A DNA stretch of 6,962 nt from Nitrospirota bacterium. Lineage in GTDB: Bacteria; Nitrospinota_A; UBA7883; JACRGQ01. Below the pieces are notes generated by a model. That model was not told the DNA's origin. It did no database searches and saw only the letters and a list, made by a program, of their open reading frames with translations. Numbering within the stretch: the first letter of the stretch is position 1; each line of letters starts with the position of its first letter. The stretch lies in the NCBI GenBank assembly GCA_024275775.1, contig JAJRYM010000037.1:1-6962 (forward strand). The letters are read 5' to 3'. Positions 1 through 5,691 of this stretch are shown in pieces. The position numbers and the translations under genes are program-made.

Positions 1-2
1 AC

Positions 3-173
3 GTGCCGCAGGCGGATATGGAAAGAACGTTTAACATGGGGATAGGGTTCATCCTTGTCGTCGATGAAAAGACGGCCAATGCGGCGGTGGAATTTTTTAC
101 GAATAAAGGGCATCCGGCCTGCCGGATAGGCGAAACGGCCGGCGCTGAAAGCGGAAAGGTAACCATCGTTTAA
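3..173 (+). CDS. purM: Phosphoribosylformylglycinamidine cyclo-ligase (AIR synthetase), C-terminal end only
   Basis: This is the last 56 codons of a gene cut by the left edge of the window, in the frame that starts at base 3 and ends with TAA. The peptide opens with VPQADMERTFNMGIGFILVV, which closely matches the conserved C-terminal 'E..RTFNMGIGM.lVV' stretch of PurM, and continues with an amphipathic helix, a 'RIGE' strand and a final short strand, as the family does. PurM closes the imidazole ring of FGAM with ATP to give aminoimidazole ribotide, step five of purine synthesis, in the cytoplasm. The rest of the enzyme, including the ATP site, lies outside the window, so integrity of the whole gene cannot be judged. 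It lies 112 bp upstream of dapB on the same strand. Confidence 0.93.
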   Translation: MPQADMERTFNMGIGFILVVDEKTANAAVEFFTNKGHPACRIGETAGAESGKVTIV

Positions 174-193
174 GGCGGCTGATTTTATAAAAT

Positions 194-222
194 TTGAGTT
201 TTAGGCCGTATTCAGGTTAAAT
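194..222 (+). promoter_or_regulatory. Possible sigma70-type promoter for the dapB operon
   Basis: TTGAGT (194-199) and TTAAAT (217-222) are separated by exactly 17 bp. Each matches four of six positions of the -35 and -10 consensus. The region is clearly more AT-rich than its surroundings and includes a perfect 12-bp palindrome, ATTTTATAAAAT, at 182-193 just upstream. A start near 229 would give a leader of about 57 nt before dapB. The match is moderate, and AT-rich gaps often give such hits by chance. Confidence 0.35.
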
Positions 223-235
223 AGGCCAAAATTTT
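199..235 (+). other. Imperfect hairpin after purM (weak terminator candidate)
   Basis: TTTT-A-GGCC (199-207) can pair with GGCC-AAAA (224-231) around a 16-nt loop with one bulged A, and is followed by TTTT at 232-235. It could be a weak terminator for purM, but the stem is short, the loop is long and the T-run has only four bases. It overlaps the candidate promoter, so at most one of the two readings is likely to matter. Confidence 0.2.
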
Positions 236-242
236 CACAAGT

Positions 243-268
243 CCTTTTGCTGTCATTTGGCAAAAAGG
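243..268 (+). other. Imperfect hairpin in the dapB leader
   Basis: CCTTTTGC (243-250) can pair with GCAAAAAGG (260-268) with one bulged A, over a 9-nt loop. It ends 6 bases before the GAGGTG ribosome-binding site at 275-280. There is no T-run, so it is not a terminator. It might influence initiation on dapB, or be chance. Confidence 0.22.
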
Positions 269-285
269 CGGGATGAGGTGTCGAG

Positions 286-1089
286 ATGCAAAAAATTGCC
301 GTAATGGGCTGTTCGGGACGAATGGGCGTTGAAGTGGCGCGAGCGGTGATTGCAACCGACGGAGTGGAACTTGCCGGCTGTACCGAGATGAAAGGGCATC
401 ATGCCATAGGCTCCGATATCCTTGCGCTCATCGGAGCAGGCGCAGGCGGGCCCGCGATAAGCGGCAATCTTAACGACATCATAGACGGAATCGACGCGGT
501 AATAGATTTCACCGCCCCCGAAGCGGCCATGAAGCATTTCGATATTGCCGCTGATAACGGCAAGGCAATCGTCATCGGAACGACGGGGCTGAGCGCCGAA
601 GCGATGGACAGAATAAAAACAAGAAGCGCGGAGGTTCGGTGCGTGATGGCTCCCAATATGAGCGTGGGGGTAAACCTTATGTTCAAGCTGGTATCCGAAG
701 CGGCGCGAATAATCGGCTCGGATTACGATATTGAAATTACCGAAATACATCACAACAGAAAAAAGGACGCCCCTTCCGGCACCGCCGCCCGGCTTGCGGA
801 GATATGCGCGCGCGAGACCGGCAGGGATATAGCGAAAGACGCCGTTTACGGCCGTGAAGGCTTGACCGGCGAAAGAAGAAAAGACGAAATAGGCGTGATG
901 AGCCTGAGAGCCGGCGACGTGGTTGGCGAACATACGGTCATATTCGGCGGAACGGGAGAGAGGCTGGAAATTGCGCACAAGGCCGGAAGCCGCAGTAATT
1001 TCGCAAAAGGAGCCGTGCTGGCCGCTAAATGGCTGGCCGACAAAAAACCGGGAATATATGACATGCAGGACGTGCTGGGTTTAAAATAG
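286..1089 (+). CDS. dapB: 4-hydroxy-tetrahydrodipicolinate reductase
   Basis: DapB is the cytoplasmic NAD(P)H-dependent enzyme that reduces the DapA product to tetrahydrodipicolinate, on the route to meso-diaminopimelate (peptidoglycan) and lysine. The 267 residues fit the usual length of about 240-275. Visible signatures in order: the Rossmann nucleotide loop GCSGRMG at residues 8-14, DFTAPEA at 74-80, IGTTG at 97-101, APNMSVGVN at 122-130, and the catalytic block EIHHNRKKDAPSGTA at 153-167, with the acid/base His155/His156 pair and the substrate Lys159. GEHTVIF (214-220) and the C-terminal helix 'SNFAKGAVLAAKWL' are also typical. The ATG is supported by GAGGTG five bases upstream and by the usual 'M.KIAVMG' N-terminus. 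It appears to be the first gene of a compact plus-strand cluster whose other members concern signalling and ion transport rather than lysine. Confidence 0.97.
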   Translation: MQKIAVMGCSGRMGVEVARAVIATDGVELAGCTEMKGHHAIGSDILALIGAGAGGPAISGNLNDIIDGIDAVIDFTAPEAAMKHFDIAADNGKAIVIGTTGLSAEAMDRIKTRSAEVRCVMAPNMSVGVNLMFKLVSEAARIIGSDYDIEITEIHHNRKKDAPSGTAARLAEICARETGRDIAKDAVYGREGLTGERRKDEIGVMSLRAGDVVGEHTVIFGGTGERLEIAHKAGSRSNFAKGAVLAAKWLADKKPGIYDMQDVLGLK

Positions 1090-1098
1090 CCGTATGAA

Positions 1099-1236
1099 AT
1101 GGTCTCAATCGTAATTGCAGTTATTATAGGGTTGTTTGTTTTTCTGATGATATCTCACGGGTTGTACCTGAAAAGGGAGATGGCGAAGAAAGCCGAACGG
1201 GAAAACAAAGACAACACCGAACACGGGGAAGAGTAA
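1099..1236 (+). CDS. 45-residue single-pass membrane microprotein, unknown function
   Basis: I do not recognise this short reading frame as a named family. It encodes MVSIVIAVIIGLFVFLMISH, a strongly hydrophobic segment (residues 2-20), followed by LYLKREMAKKAERENKDN and a short acidic end, TEHGEE. This suggests one transmembrane helix with a positively charged, hydrophilic tail that would sit in the cytoplasm by the positive-inside rule. It starts 9 bp after the dapB stop and its TAA overlaps the ATG of the next gene by one base, filling an otherwise unexplained 146-bp gap exactly. No clear Shine-Dalgarno precedes the ATG, so translation would probably depend on reinitiation after dapB. The alternative ATG at 1094 gives only six codons. 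The hydrophobic-then-charged layout and perfect fit favour a real gene; absence of an RBS is the main doubt. Confidence 0.62.
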   Translation: MVSIVIAVIIGLFVFLMISHGLYLKREMAKKAERENKDNTEHGEE

Positions 1237-1700
1237 TGGGAATTGCCGATCATATAAATCCTGAAAATATTGTTCTGGACATAAAAGCGAAATCCCGCGA
1301 CGAGGTTTTCCGCCTTCTGGCGTCCAGCCTGACGTCCAGCGGCAGACTGAGCGAAACAGAAGCCGAGAAACTGGTAACGAAGCTTCAGGAAAGGGAAAAA
1401 CTCAGCACAACGGGAATAGGCGAAGGCATAGCCATCCCTCACGCTTCGATAGATTCAATAAAAGAGACCGTCATCCTGCTGGGAGTGGCTCCCGAAGGAG
1501 CGGATTTTAATTCGATAGACGGCAAGCCGGTTGACGTAATTTTTATGATTATCGGATCCCAGGCCATACCGCGGCAACATATACAGATTCTCGCCAAAAT
1601 CGTAAGGCTGTGCAGAAACAAAGAGCTGATGAACAAAATACGAACGGAGTTCACATCGCCGCAGGAAACGCTGGATGCCATCCGTATGATGGAAGGATGA
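1236..1700 (+). CDS. ptsN: PtsN-like EIIA domain protein (fructose/nitrogen-type PTS IIA)
   Basis: This is a stand-alone PTS EIIA type-2 (fructose/Ntr) domain of 154 residues, the usual size for PtsN. The phospho-acceptor motif GIGEGIAIPHA lies at residues 60-70, with the predicted phosphorylated histidine at His69, and the second conserved histidine lies in RQHIQILAKIVRL (His115). The typical VDVIFMI strand is at 99-105. In characterised proteobacteria PtsN takes phosphate from the PtsP/PtsO (NPr) relay and acts by protein contact, for example on potassium transport and kinases, rather than by sugar uptake. No EIIB or EIIC partner is present here, which fits a regulatory role. GGGGAAGAG just upstream serves as ribosome-binding site inside the end of the microprotein gene, and the ATG overlaps that gene's TAA. 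The following PII-like gene begins immediately after its stop. The ptsN name reflects family and architecture; a paralogue dedicated to the antiporters is equally possible. Confidence 0.85.
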   Translation: MGIADHINPENIVLDIKAKSRDEVFRLLASSLTSSGRLSETEAEKLVTKLQEREKLSTTGIGEGIAIPHASIDSIKETVILLGVAPEGADFNSIDGKPVDVIFMIIGSQAIPRQHIQILAKIVRLCRNKELMNKIRTEFTSPQETLDAIRMMEG

Positions 1701-2042
1701 ATGGAGCTTCTCGTCTGTGTGATAAACAGGCCCGAACTTCTGGACGAGGTTTTAACGGGACTGCTGGAAGCCGGAGTTACCGGCAGTACAGTAATCGAGT
1801 CCCGCGGGATGGGCCGGATAATAATGCAAGACGTACCGATATTTTCCGGCTTCCAATCGCTTTTCGCGGGCGCGCATAAATCCAACATCACCATATTTTC
1901 CGTAATAAAGGAACCGCCCCTTGTTGACGAGGCCATAAAGGTTATCAAGGAAATTTACGGAACCTTCGACGAGCCGAGCACCGGCATTCTTTTCACCCTG
2001 CCCGTCACGCGGTGCGAAGGGCTGGCACAGGGAACGGTTTAA
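1701..2042 (+). CDS. PII-like (GlnB-fold) signalling protein
   Basis: The 113 residues have the size and strand/helix rhythm of the PII superfamily: a first strand LLVCVINR, helix PELLDEVLTGLLEAG, then GSTVIESRGMGR (residues 28-39), which matches the 'G.TV.e..G.Gr' segment leading into the T-loop of PII proteins. NITIFSVIK (62-70), a helix VDEAIKVIKEIYG and STGILFTLPVTRCEGL (93-108) would be the remaining strands. The segment after GMGR is short, with no tyrosine where GlnB carries its uridylylation site, and the glycine/lysine-rich nucleotide-binding B-loop of GlnB is not evident. I therefore do not call it glnB or glnK. PII-like relatives of this kind are known as trimeric ligand-sensing partners of membrane transporters. 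Its ATG directly follows the TGA of the EIIA gene, with GGAAGGA as ribosome-binding site, and two antiporters follow, so these are the natural candidate partners (inference). Confidence 0.78.
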   Translation: MELLVCVINRPELLDEVLTGLLEAGVTGSTVIESRGMGRIIMQDVPIFSGFQSLFAGAHKSNITIFSVIKEPPLVDEAIKVIKEIYGTFDEPSTGILFTLPVTRCEGLAQGTV

Positions 2043-2084
2043 CCAATCCCGACCGCGCCTTTTTCCCTGTAGAATGTTACCGAT

Positions 2085-2102
2085 TTCCCGGTATGGCGGG
2101 AA
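2085..2102 (+). other. Small hairpin in the leader of the first antiporter gene
   Basis: TTCCCG (2085-2090) and CGGGAA (2097-2102) form a perfect 6-bp stem with a GTATGG loop. It sits within the 81-bp gap after the PII-like gene, about 13 bases before the AAGGA ribosome-binding site (2116-2120). There is no following T-run, so it is not a simple terminator. It could be a processing or attenuating element that sets antiporter expression apart from the regulators upstream. The stem is short enough to be chance. Confidence 0.3.
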
Positions 2103-2123
2103 GCGAAAGTAAGAAAAGGAAAA

Positions 2124-3308
2124 ATGGTAGCGCTGTTAGGACTGATAATTATTCTGGCACTGGCCTACCTCGGTTCCATATACGTTTTCGCCAAAGAAAA
2201 ACTGCCTACTCCCATCCGCTATCTTTTCTACTCCGGGTGGGAGTTCATTCTTCTGGGCATAGCGCTCGGCCCGTTCGCGCTTCAGCTTTTTCCGCCGGCG
2301 ATACTTTCCAACCTCGATCCTGTCATACATCTCGGCCTTGGGTGGGTAGGACTGCTAATCGGCCTTCAGCTTAAAGCGGGAGATATCGCAAAGCTCAACC
2401 GGCGGTATCTTCTGGCAACCTGCCTGCAGTCGATTTTTACGGGGCTGGCGGTGGCGATTGTCTCTATGCCGTTCATCTACTGGTTCCAAAGCATGGGGGC
2501 GTCCCATCTGCCGATAGGCATAACCGTTCTGGCCGCCGCTTCGGCCATATCCGCGCCGACCATACTGTTTTTGCTTGGGCGGGAAAAAGGGTTCCGCAAA
2601 GAAATAATGACCTTTTTGAAAATTATAACCAATCTGGACGCCGTCTTCGCTATTTTCGCCGTGGGGCTGGCCTTCTGTTTTCTCAGGCCGGGGGCCGGTT
2701 TTCAGGACGGCGTAAAATTTCTTTTACAGTCGTTTGCGGCGGGCGGAATGCTGGCCTTCATTTTTCACTTCGCGCCCAGAAAAGAGCTTTCGGAAAACGA
2801 AACGCTTGTTGTTCTTTTCGGCTTCGTTCTTTTCAGTAGCGGAGTCGGCGGGCTTTTACAGGTATCGCCGCTTTTTCTGAATATGATATGCGGGATATTC
2901 CTCGCCAATCTTCTTCCGCGAAACGACCCATTTTACGGGGCGATAATCAATATAGAAAAACCGCTTTACGTTGTACTGCTGATTATATCCGGCCTGATGT
3001 TCAACATTCCCGGCGGCCTTACGCTGATTCTTGCTTCGCTTGTGATTGTGGCGAGGCTGGCTTCCAAATATTACTTCATTTCCGTTCCCGCGCCCCGGCT
3101 GGCTCCCTACCTGGAATTCCCTCCGAGAACCGGATTCGCGCTTACATCGCAGGGGGCGATGGCGCTTGTTATCGGGCTCACGTTCCTTTCGGCCTATCCC
3201 GGCAACGATTCCAGAGCGCTCTTTTCCGTAATCGTCCTCAGTGTGATGGTGAATGAAATCATCGCGCCTTATCTCATATCCCATTTCATGAGGAAGGCGG
3301 CGGAATGA
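2124..3308 (+). CDS. CPA2-type cation:proton antiporter, first of a pair
   Basis: A 394-residue polytopic inner-membrane protein of the monovalent cation:proton antiporter 2 (Na_H_Exchanger) family, predicted to swap protons for Na+ or K+. About a dozen hydrophobic segments span the whole chain, with no C-terminal TrkA-N/RCK or USP domain. Family marks: LLGIALGP at residues 43-50, LGLGWVGLLIGLQLK (70-84) in the 'l.lFl.Gle' position, AASAISAPT at 138-146 in place of 'A.tsp.', the core acidic residue Asp172 in TNLDAVFAI, a conserved basic residue Arg311 in VIVARL, and RTGFALTSQGAMALVIGL (335-352). The residue before the core Asp is Leu rather than the usual Asp, Asn or Gln. AAGGA with a short spacer precedes the ATG. 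The last codons overlap the next antiporter gene (ATGA), so the two are translationally coupled. The ion specificity cannot be read from sequence. Confidence 0.88.
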   Translation: MVALLGLIIILALAYLGSIYVFAKEKLPTPIRYLFYSGWEFILLGIALGPFALQLFPPAILSNLDPVIHLGLGWVGLLIGLQLKAGDIAKLNRRYLLATCLQSIFTGLAVAIVSMPFIYWFQSMGASHLPIGITVLAAASAISAPTILFLLGREKGFRKEIMTFLKIITNLDAVFAIFAVGLAFCFLRPGAGFQDGVKFLLQSFAAGGMLAFIFHFAPRKELSENETLVVLFGFVLFSSGVGGLLQVSPLFLNMICGIFLANLLPRNDPFYGAIINIEKPLYVVLLIISGLMFNIPGGLTLILASLVIVARLASKYYFISVPAPRLAPYLEFPPRTGFALTSQGAMALVIGLTFLSAYPGNDSRALFSVIVLSVMVNEIIAPYLISHFMRKAAE

Positions 3309-4612
3309 GACAGTTAATACTGCTGGTTATCCTTTACCTCGCCATGATTGTTCTGCCCGCCGTTCCCGGAGGCCTTTCTGCGGAAAGCCCGCTTTTCACC
3401 ACAACGGTGCTGGGATTCATTCTGCTGGCCTCTCTTTTCCTCGGCAGGGCTTCAGCCGATATCGGTTTCCCGATGATTACGGGATACCTAGTGGGCGGGA
3501 TGATATGCGGGCCGTGGGGGTTGAAGCTTTTTTCAGTCGAAGATGTTCACAGACTGGAGTTTATAAACCATCTGGCGCTCTCCCTTATCGCGCTGTCGGG
3601 CGGAGCGGAGCTTGAATGGTCGATGCTGAAAAAGCGAATGAAAAATATCATGGCCATTTCAGTCGCCCAGATGGCCGTAATATTCATCGGCGTTTTCTCG
3701 GTGTTTTATCTCCTGTTTCACATCGCGCTTATGGAATCGGTTATGGACAGCCGGTACGGCGTTTACGCCGCGATATTCCTTGGAGTCATCGCCACGGCCA
3801 ACTCCCCCAGCTCCGTTGTGGCCGTTATTAACGAACTCAACGCGCGGGGCCCTCTTGCGCAGACGGTGCTGGGCGTATCGGTGGTGAAAGACGTGATGGT
3901 TATAGCGCTCTTCGCTTTGGCGGCCTCATTTGTGAATACGGCTCTTGCCGGTACGGCCGGAATATCGGCGGGCGCCGTTTTCGGGTCGATAATGGAGGAA
4001 ACCTTTTTTTCCCTGCTGGCGGGAGCGCTCATAGGAATCATGGTTATTTTCTTTCTCAATACCCTCAAAAAGGAACAGCTTCTTTTTACGCTGGGGCTGG
4101 CTGTGTTCTGCAGTGAATTCAGCGCCCTTTTTCATCTGAACGCGCTTCTGCTCTGCATCATGGCCGGTTTCATGGTAACCAACTTTTCCGCAGGAGGCGG
4201 TAGGTTTAGAGAAGGGCTGGAAAGAGGCTCTATGCCGGTTTTCGTTATTTTCTTCGCGCTTACCGGCGCGTCGCTTCATCTGGACGCTTTTTTCGAGATG
4301 TGGCCTGCGGCGCTTTTGCTGGTTGTCTGCCGCGCTGTCTGTCTGTGGGGTTCAACAGCGGGCGCGGCGGCGCTGATGGGAGAAGAGCCGAAAATCCGGA
4401 AACATCTCTGGACCGGCTTCACCGCGCAGGCCGGCGTAAGCCTGGGGCTGGCCGTCATAATCGAATCGGATTTCCCCGGCTGGGGCGGCAGGCTTTTCAC
4501 GCTGATTATAGCGGCAATAGCCATCAACCAGCTTATAGGACCGCCGCTTTTCAAATATTCGCTTCTAGCCTGCGGCGAAAAGAAAGGTTCCGCTAAAAAC
4601 GGAAAAAACTAG
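3305..4612 (+). CDS. CPA2-type cation:proton antiporter, second of a pair
   Basis: A second, clearly different antiporter of the same superfamily, 435 residues, predicted in the inner membrane. A first hydrophobic segment (4-20) is followed by GFPMITGYLVGGMICGPWGL (54-73), the usual 'lG.P.v.G.ll.Gi..GP..L' motif, then LSLIALSGGAELEW, and ATANSPSSVVAVINELNARG (163-182), matching the family 'a.TSp..v..vl.e....g' unwound-helix region. The core acidic residue is Asp196 in VVKDVMVIAL, with an unusual lysine (Lys195) beside it. Further along are FFALTGASL (316-324), Arg343 and GFTAQAGVSLGLA (371-383). The tail after the last helix is short and lysine-rich, with no RCK domain. AGGAAGG lies seven bases before the ATG, which overlaps the TGA of the first antiporter. 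Tandem, coupled, non-identical antiporters suggest either a heteromeric carrier or two carriers under one control. Its stop shares the CTAG tetranucleotide with the convergent gene. Confidence 0.88.
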   Translation: MRQLILLVILYLAMIVLPAVPGGLSAESPLFTTTVLGFILLASLFLGRASADIGFPMITGYLVGGMICGPWGLKLFSVEDVHRLEFINHLALSLIALSGGAELEWSMLKKRMKNIMAISVAQMAVIFIGVFSVFYLLFHIALMESVMDSRYGVYAAIFLGVIATANSPSSVVAVINELNARGPLAQTVLGVSVVKDVMVIALFALAASFVNTALAGTAGISAGAVFGSIMEETFFSLLAGALIGIMVIFFLNTLKKEQLLFTLGLAVFCSEFSALFHLNALLLCIMAGFMVTNFSAGGGRFREGLERGSMPVFVIFFALTGASLHLDAFFEMWPAALLLVVCRAVCLWGSTAGAAALMGEEPKIRKHLWTGFTAQAGVSLGLAVIIESDFPGWGGRLFTLIIAAIAINQLIGPPLFKYSLLACGEKKGSAKNGKN

Positions 4613-5691
4613 TCTTCGTTCGGCGGCTCCTCTTCGCCCTTGTACAAAGCGGAAGATCGGTATTTTTTCTCGGCATGCGAGAACAGAACCTTGATGCTGG
4701 CCGCCGCAGGCACCGCCAGAACAACGCCCACAATCCCGAAAAAGAGGCCGCCCACAAGAATGGCTAGCATGATTGTTACCGGATGCAGGCCCACCGTCTT
4801 CCCCATAACTTTAGGCGTAAGAAAAAAACCTTCGAAAATCTGTACCGTTCCGAACAGCAGTAAAACCCATACAAGATGCGCATCGAAACCGAAATGAAGA
4901 TAGGTGAGAATAAGCGCCGGAACGAAGCCGGTAAGCAGAGGCAGATATGGCACAACGTTGGAAAATCCGGCCAGTATCCCTATGAAAATCCCCGCCGGCA
5001 CGCCTATCAAATAGAGGCCGACGGAGTAGATGAAAGAAAGCACAAGCGCCACCATCATCTGGCCGCGGACGAAGGCGGCGAACATTCTGTTTATTTCATT
5101 TACTATATCCAACGTCGTTTTCCTGTAAGGCAAAGGAATGAGTGATTCCATTCTCTCTTTTATCCGGTCTATGTCACGCATAAAATAAAACGAGGCCACC
5201 GGAATTACAACCATTCCGAAAAGTGCCGAAAGCATGCCGGCCACGGAGGAAAAGGTCGAAGCGACAAAACCGTATAGCGCCCTGAGAATATCCAGCGGAA
5301 GCGAGCCGACTTTCCGGACGGCTTCCTGAATGATTTTCTTCGCTTCCGCATCGTTGTAACTGCCGAGTTTTTCCATCAGCGGAGCAAGTTTCGCCTGCGC
5401 CATGGCGGCGTATCTTGGAGTCTCCTCCATGACCGTAAGGACGCCGCGTTGCAGGGCGGGATATACAAGCAGTCCGACCGCAAAAAGAAAAACGGCCACC
5501 CCGGAGAGAAGCAGAAGTATCCCCAGCGTCCTCGGCACTTTTCGCGCTTCCATGCGGTCTAGCAGGGGATCCAGAAGATAGGCCAGAAAGAAAGCGATAA
5601 TGAACGGGAAAAGCGCCTGCCTGAGCAGGTACAATAGAAACAGCGCCGCGGCGGCCGGTATCAGTAACTGCGTGCAGGAAGAACGTTTCAT
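4609..5691 (-). CDS. AI-2E family (PerM/YdiK-like, UPF0118) membrane protein
   Basis: A 360-residue polytopic membrane protein with the layout of the AI-2E transporter family: two N-terminal hydrophobic segments (about residues 8-40 and 55-78), a soluble central stretch of about 80 residues, then IPVASFYFMRDIDRIKERM (about 162-180), IPLPYR, FVRGQMMVALVLSFIY, GILAGFSNVVPYLPLLTG, FFLTPKVMGKTVGLHPVTIM and GGLFFGIVGVVLAVP, all family hallmarks. Members include E. coli TqsA, linked to autoinducer-2 export, and others implicated in Na+/H+ exchange, so the substrate here is open. The C-terminus is acidic and hydrophilic. The ATG overlaps the stop of the upstream FlgT/LpoB-like gene by one base (TGATG) and has no obvious Shine-Dalgarno, so translation is probably coupled to that gene. 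Its 3' end meets the plus-strand antiporter gene head-on with a 4-bp overlap. Confidence 0.9.
   Translation of the reverse strand: MKRSSCTQLLIPAAAALFLLYLLRQALFPFIIAFFLAYLLDPLLDRMEARKVPRTLGILLLLSGVAVFLFAVGLLVYPALQRGVLTVMEETPRYAAMAQAKLAPLMEKLGSYNDAEAKKIIQEAVRKVGSLPLDILRALYGFVASTFSSVAGMLSALFGMVVIPVASFYFMRDIDRIKERMESLIPLPYRKTTLDIVNEINRMFAAFVRGQMMVALVLSFIYSVGLYLIGVPAGIFIGILAGFSNVVPYLPLLTGFVPALILTYLHFGFDAHLVWVLLLFGTVQIFEGFFLTPKVMGKTVGLHPVTIMLAILVGGLFFGIVGVVLAVPAAASIKVLFSHAEKKYRSSALYKGEEEPPNED

Noticed and set aside
253..978. A 241-codon open frame on the minus strand opposite dapB
   Set aside because: It lies wholly against a well-supported dapB with intact catalytic motifs, and its translation has no recognisable domain, so it is a shadow frame.
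1439..1948. A 169-codon minus-strand frame across the EIIA and PII-like genes
   Set aside because: It is rich in Ser, Ile and Arg, as expected from the complement of real coding sequence, and it crosses the junction of two convincing genes.
2070..2075. TAGAAT as an internal -10 box for the antiporter genes
   Set aside because: It matches five of six -10 positions, but at 16-18 bp spacing there is no acceptable -35 element and the TG is not in the extended -10 register. Read-through from upstream is simpler.
4574..4638. Inverted GGCGAA...TTCGCC and TTCCG...CGGAA repeats around the convergent stops as a bidirectional terminator
   Set aside because: The arms are five or six bases with mismatches and long loops or no proper T-run in either direction, so they do not support termination.
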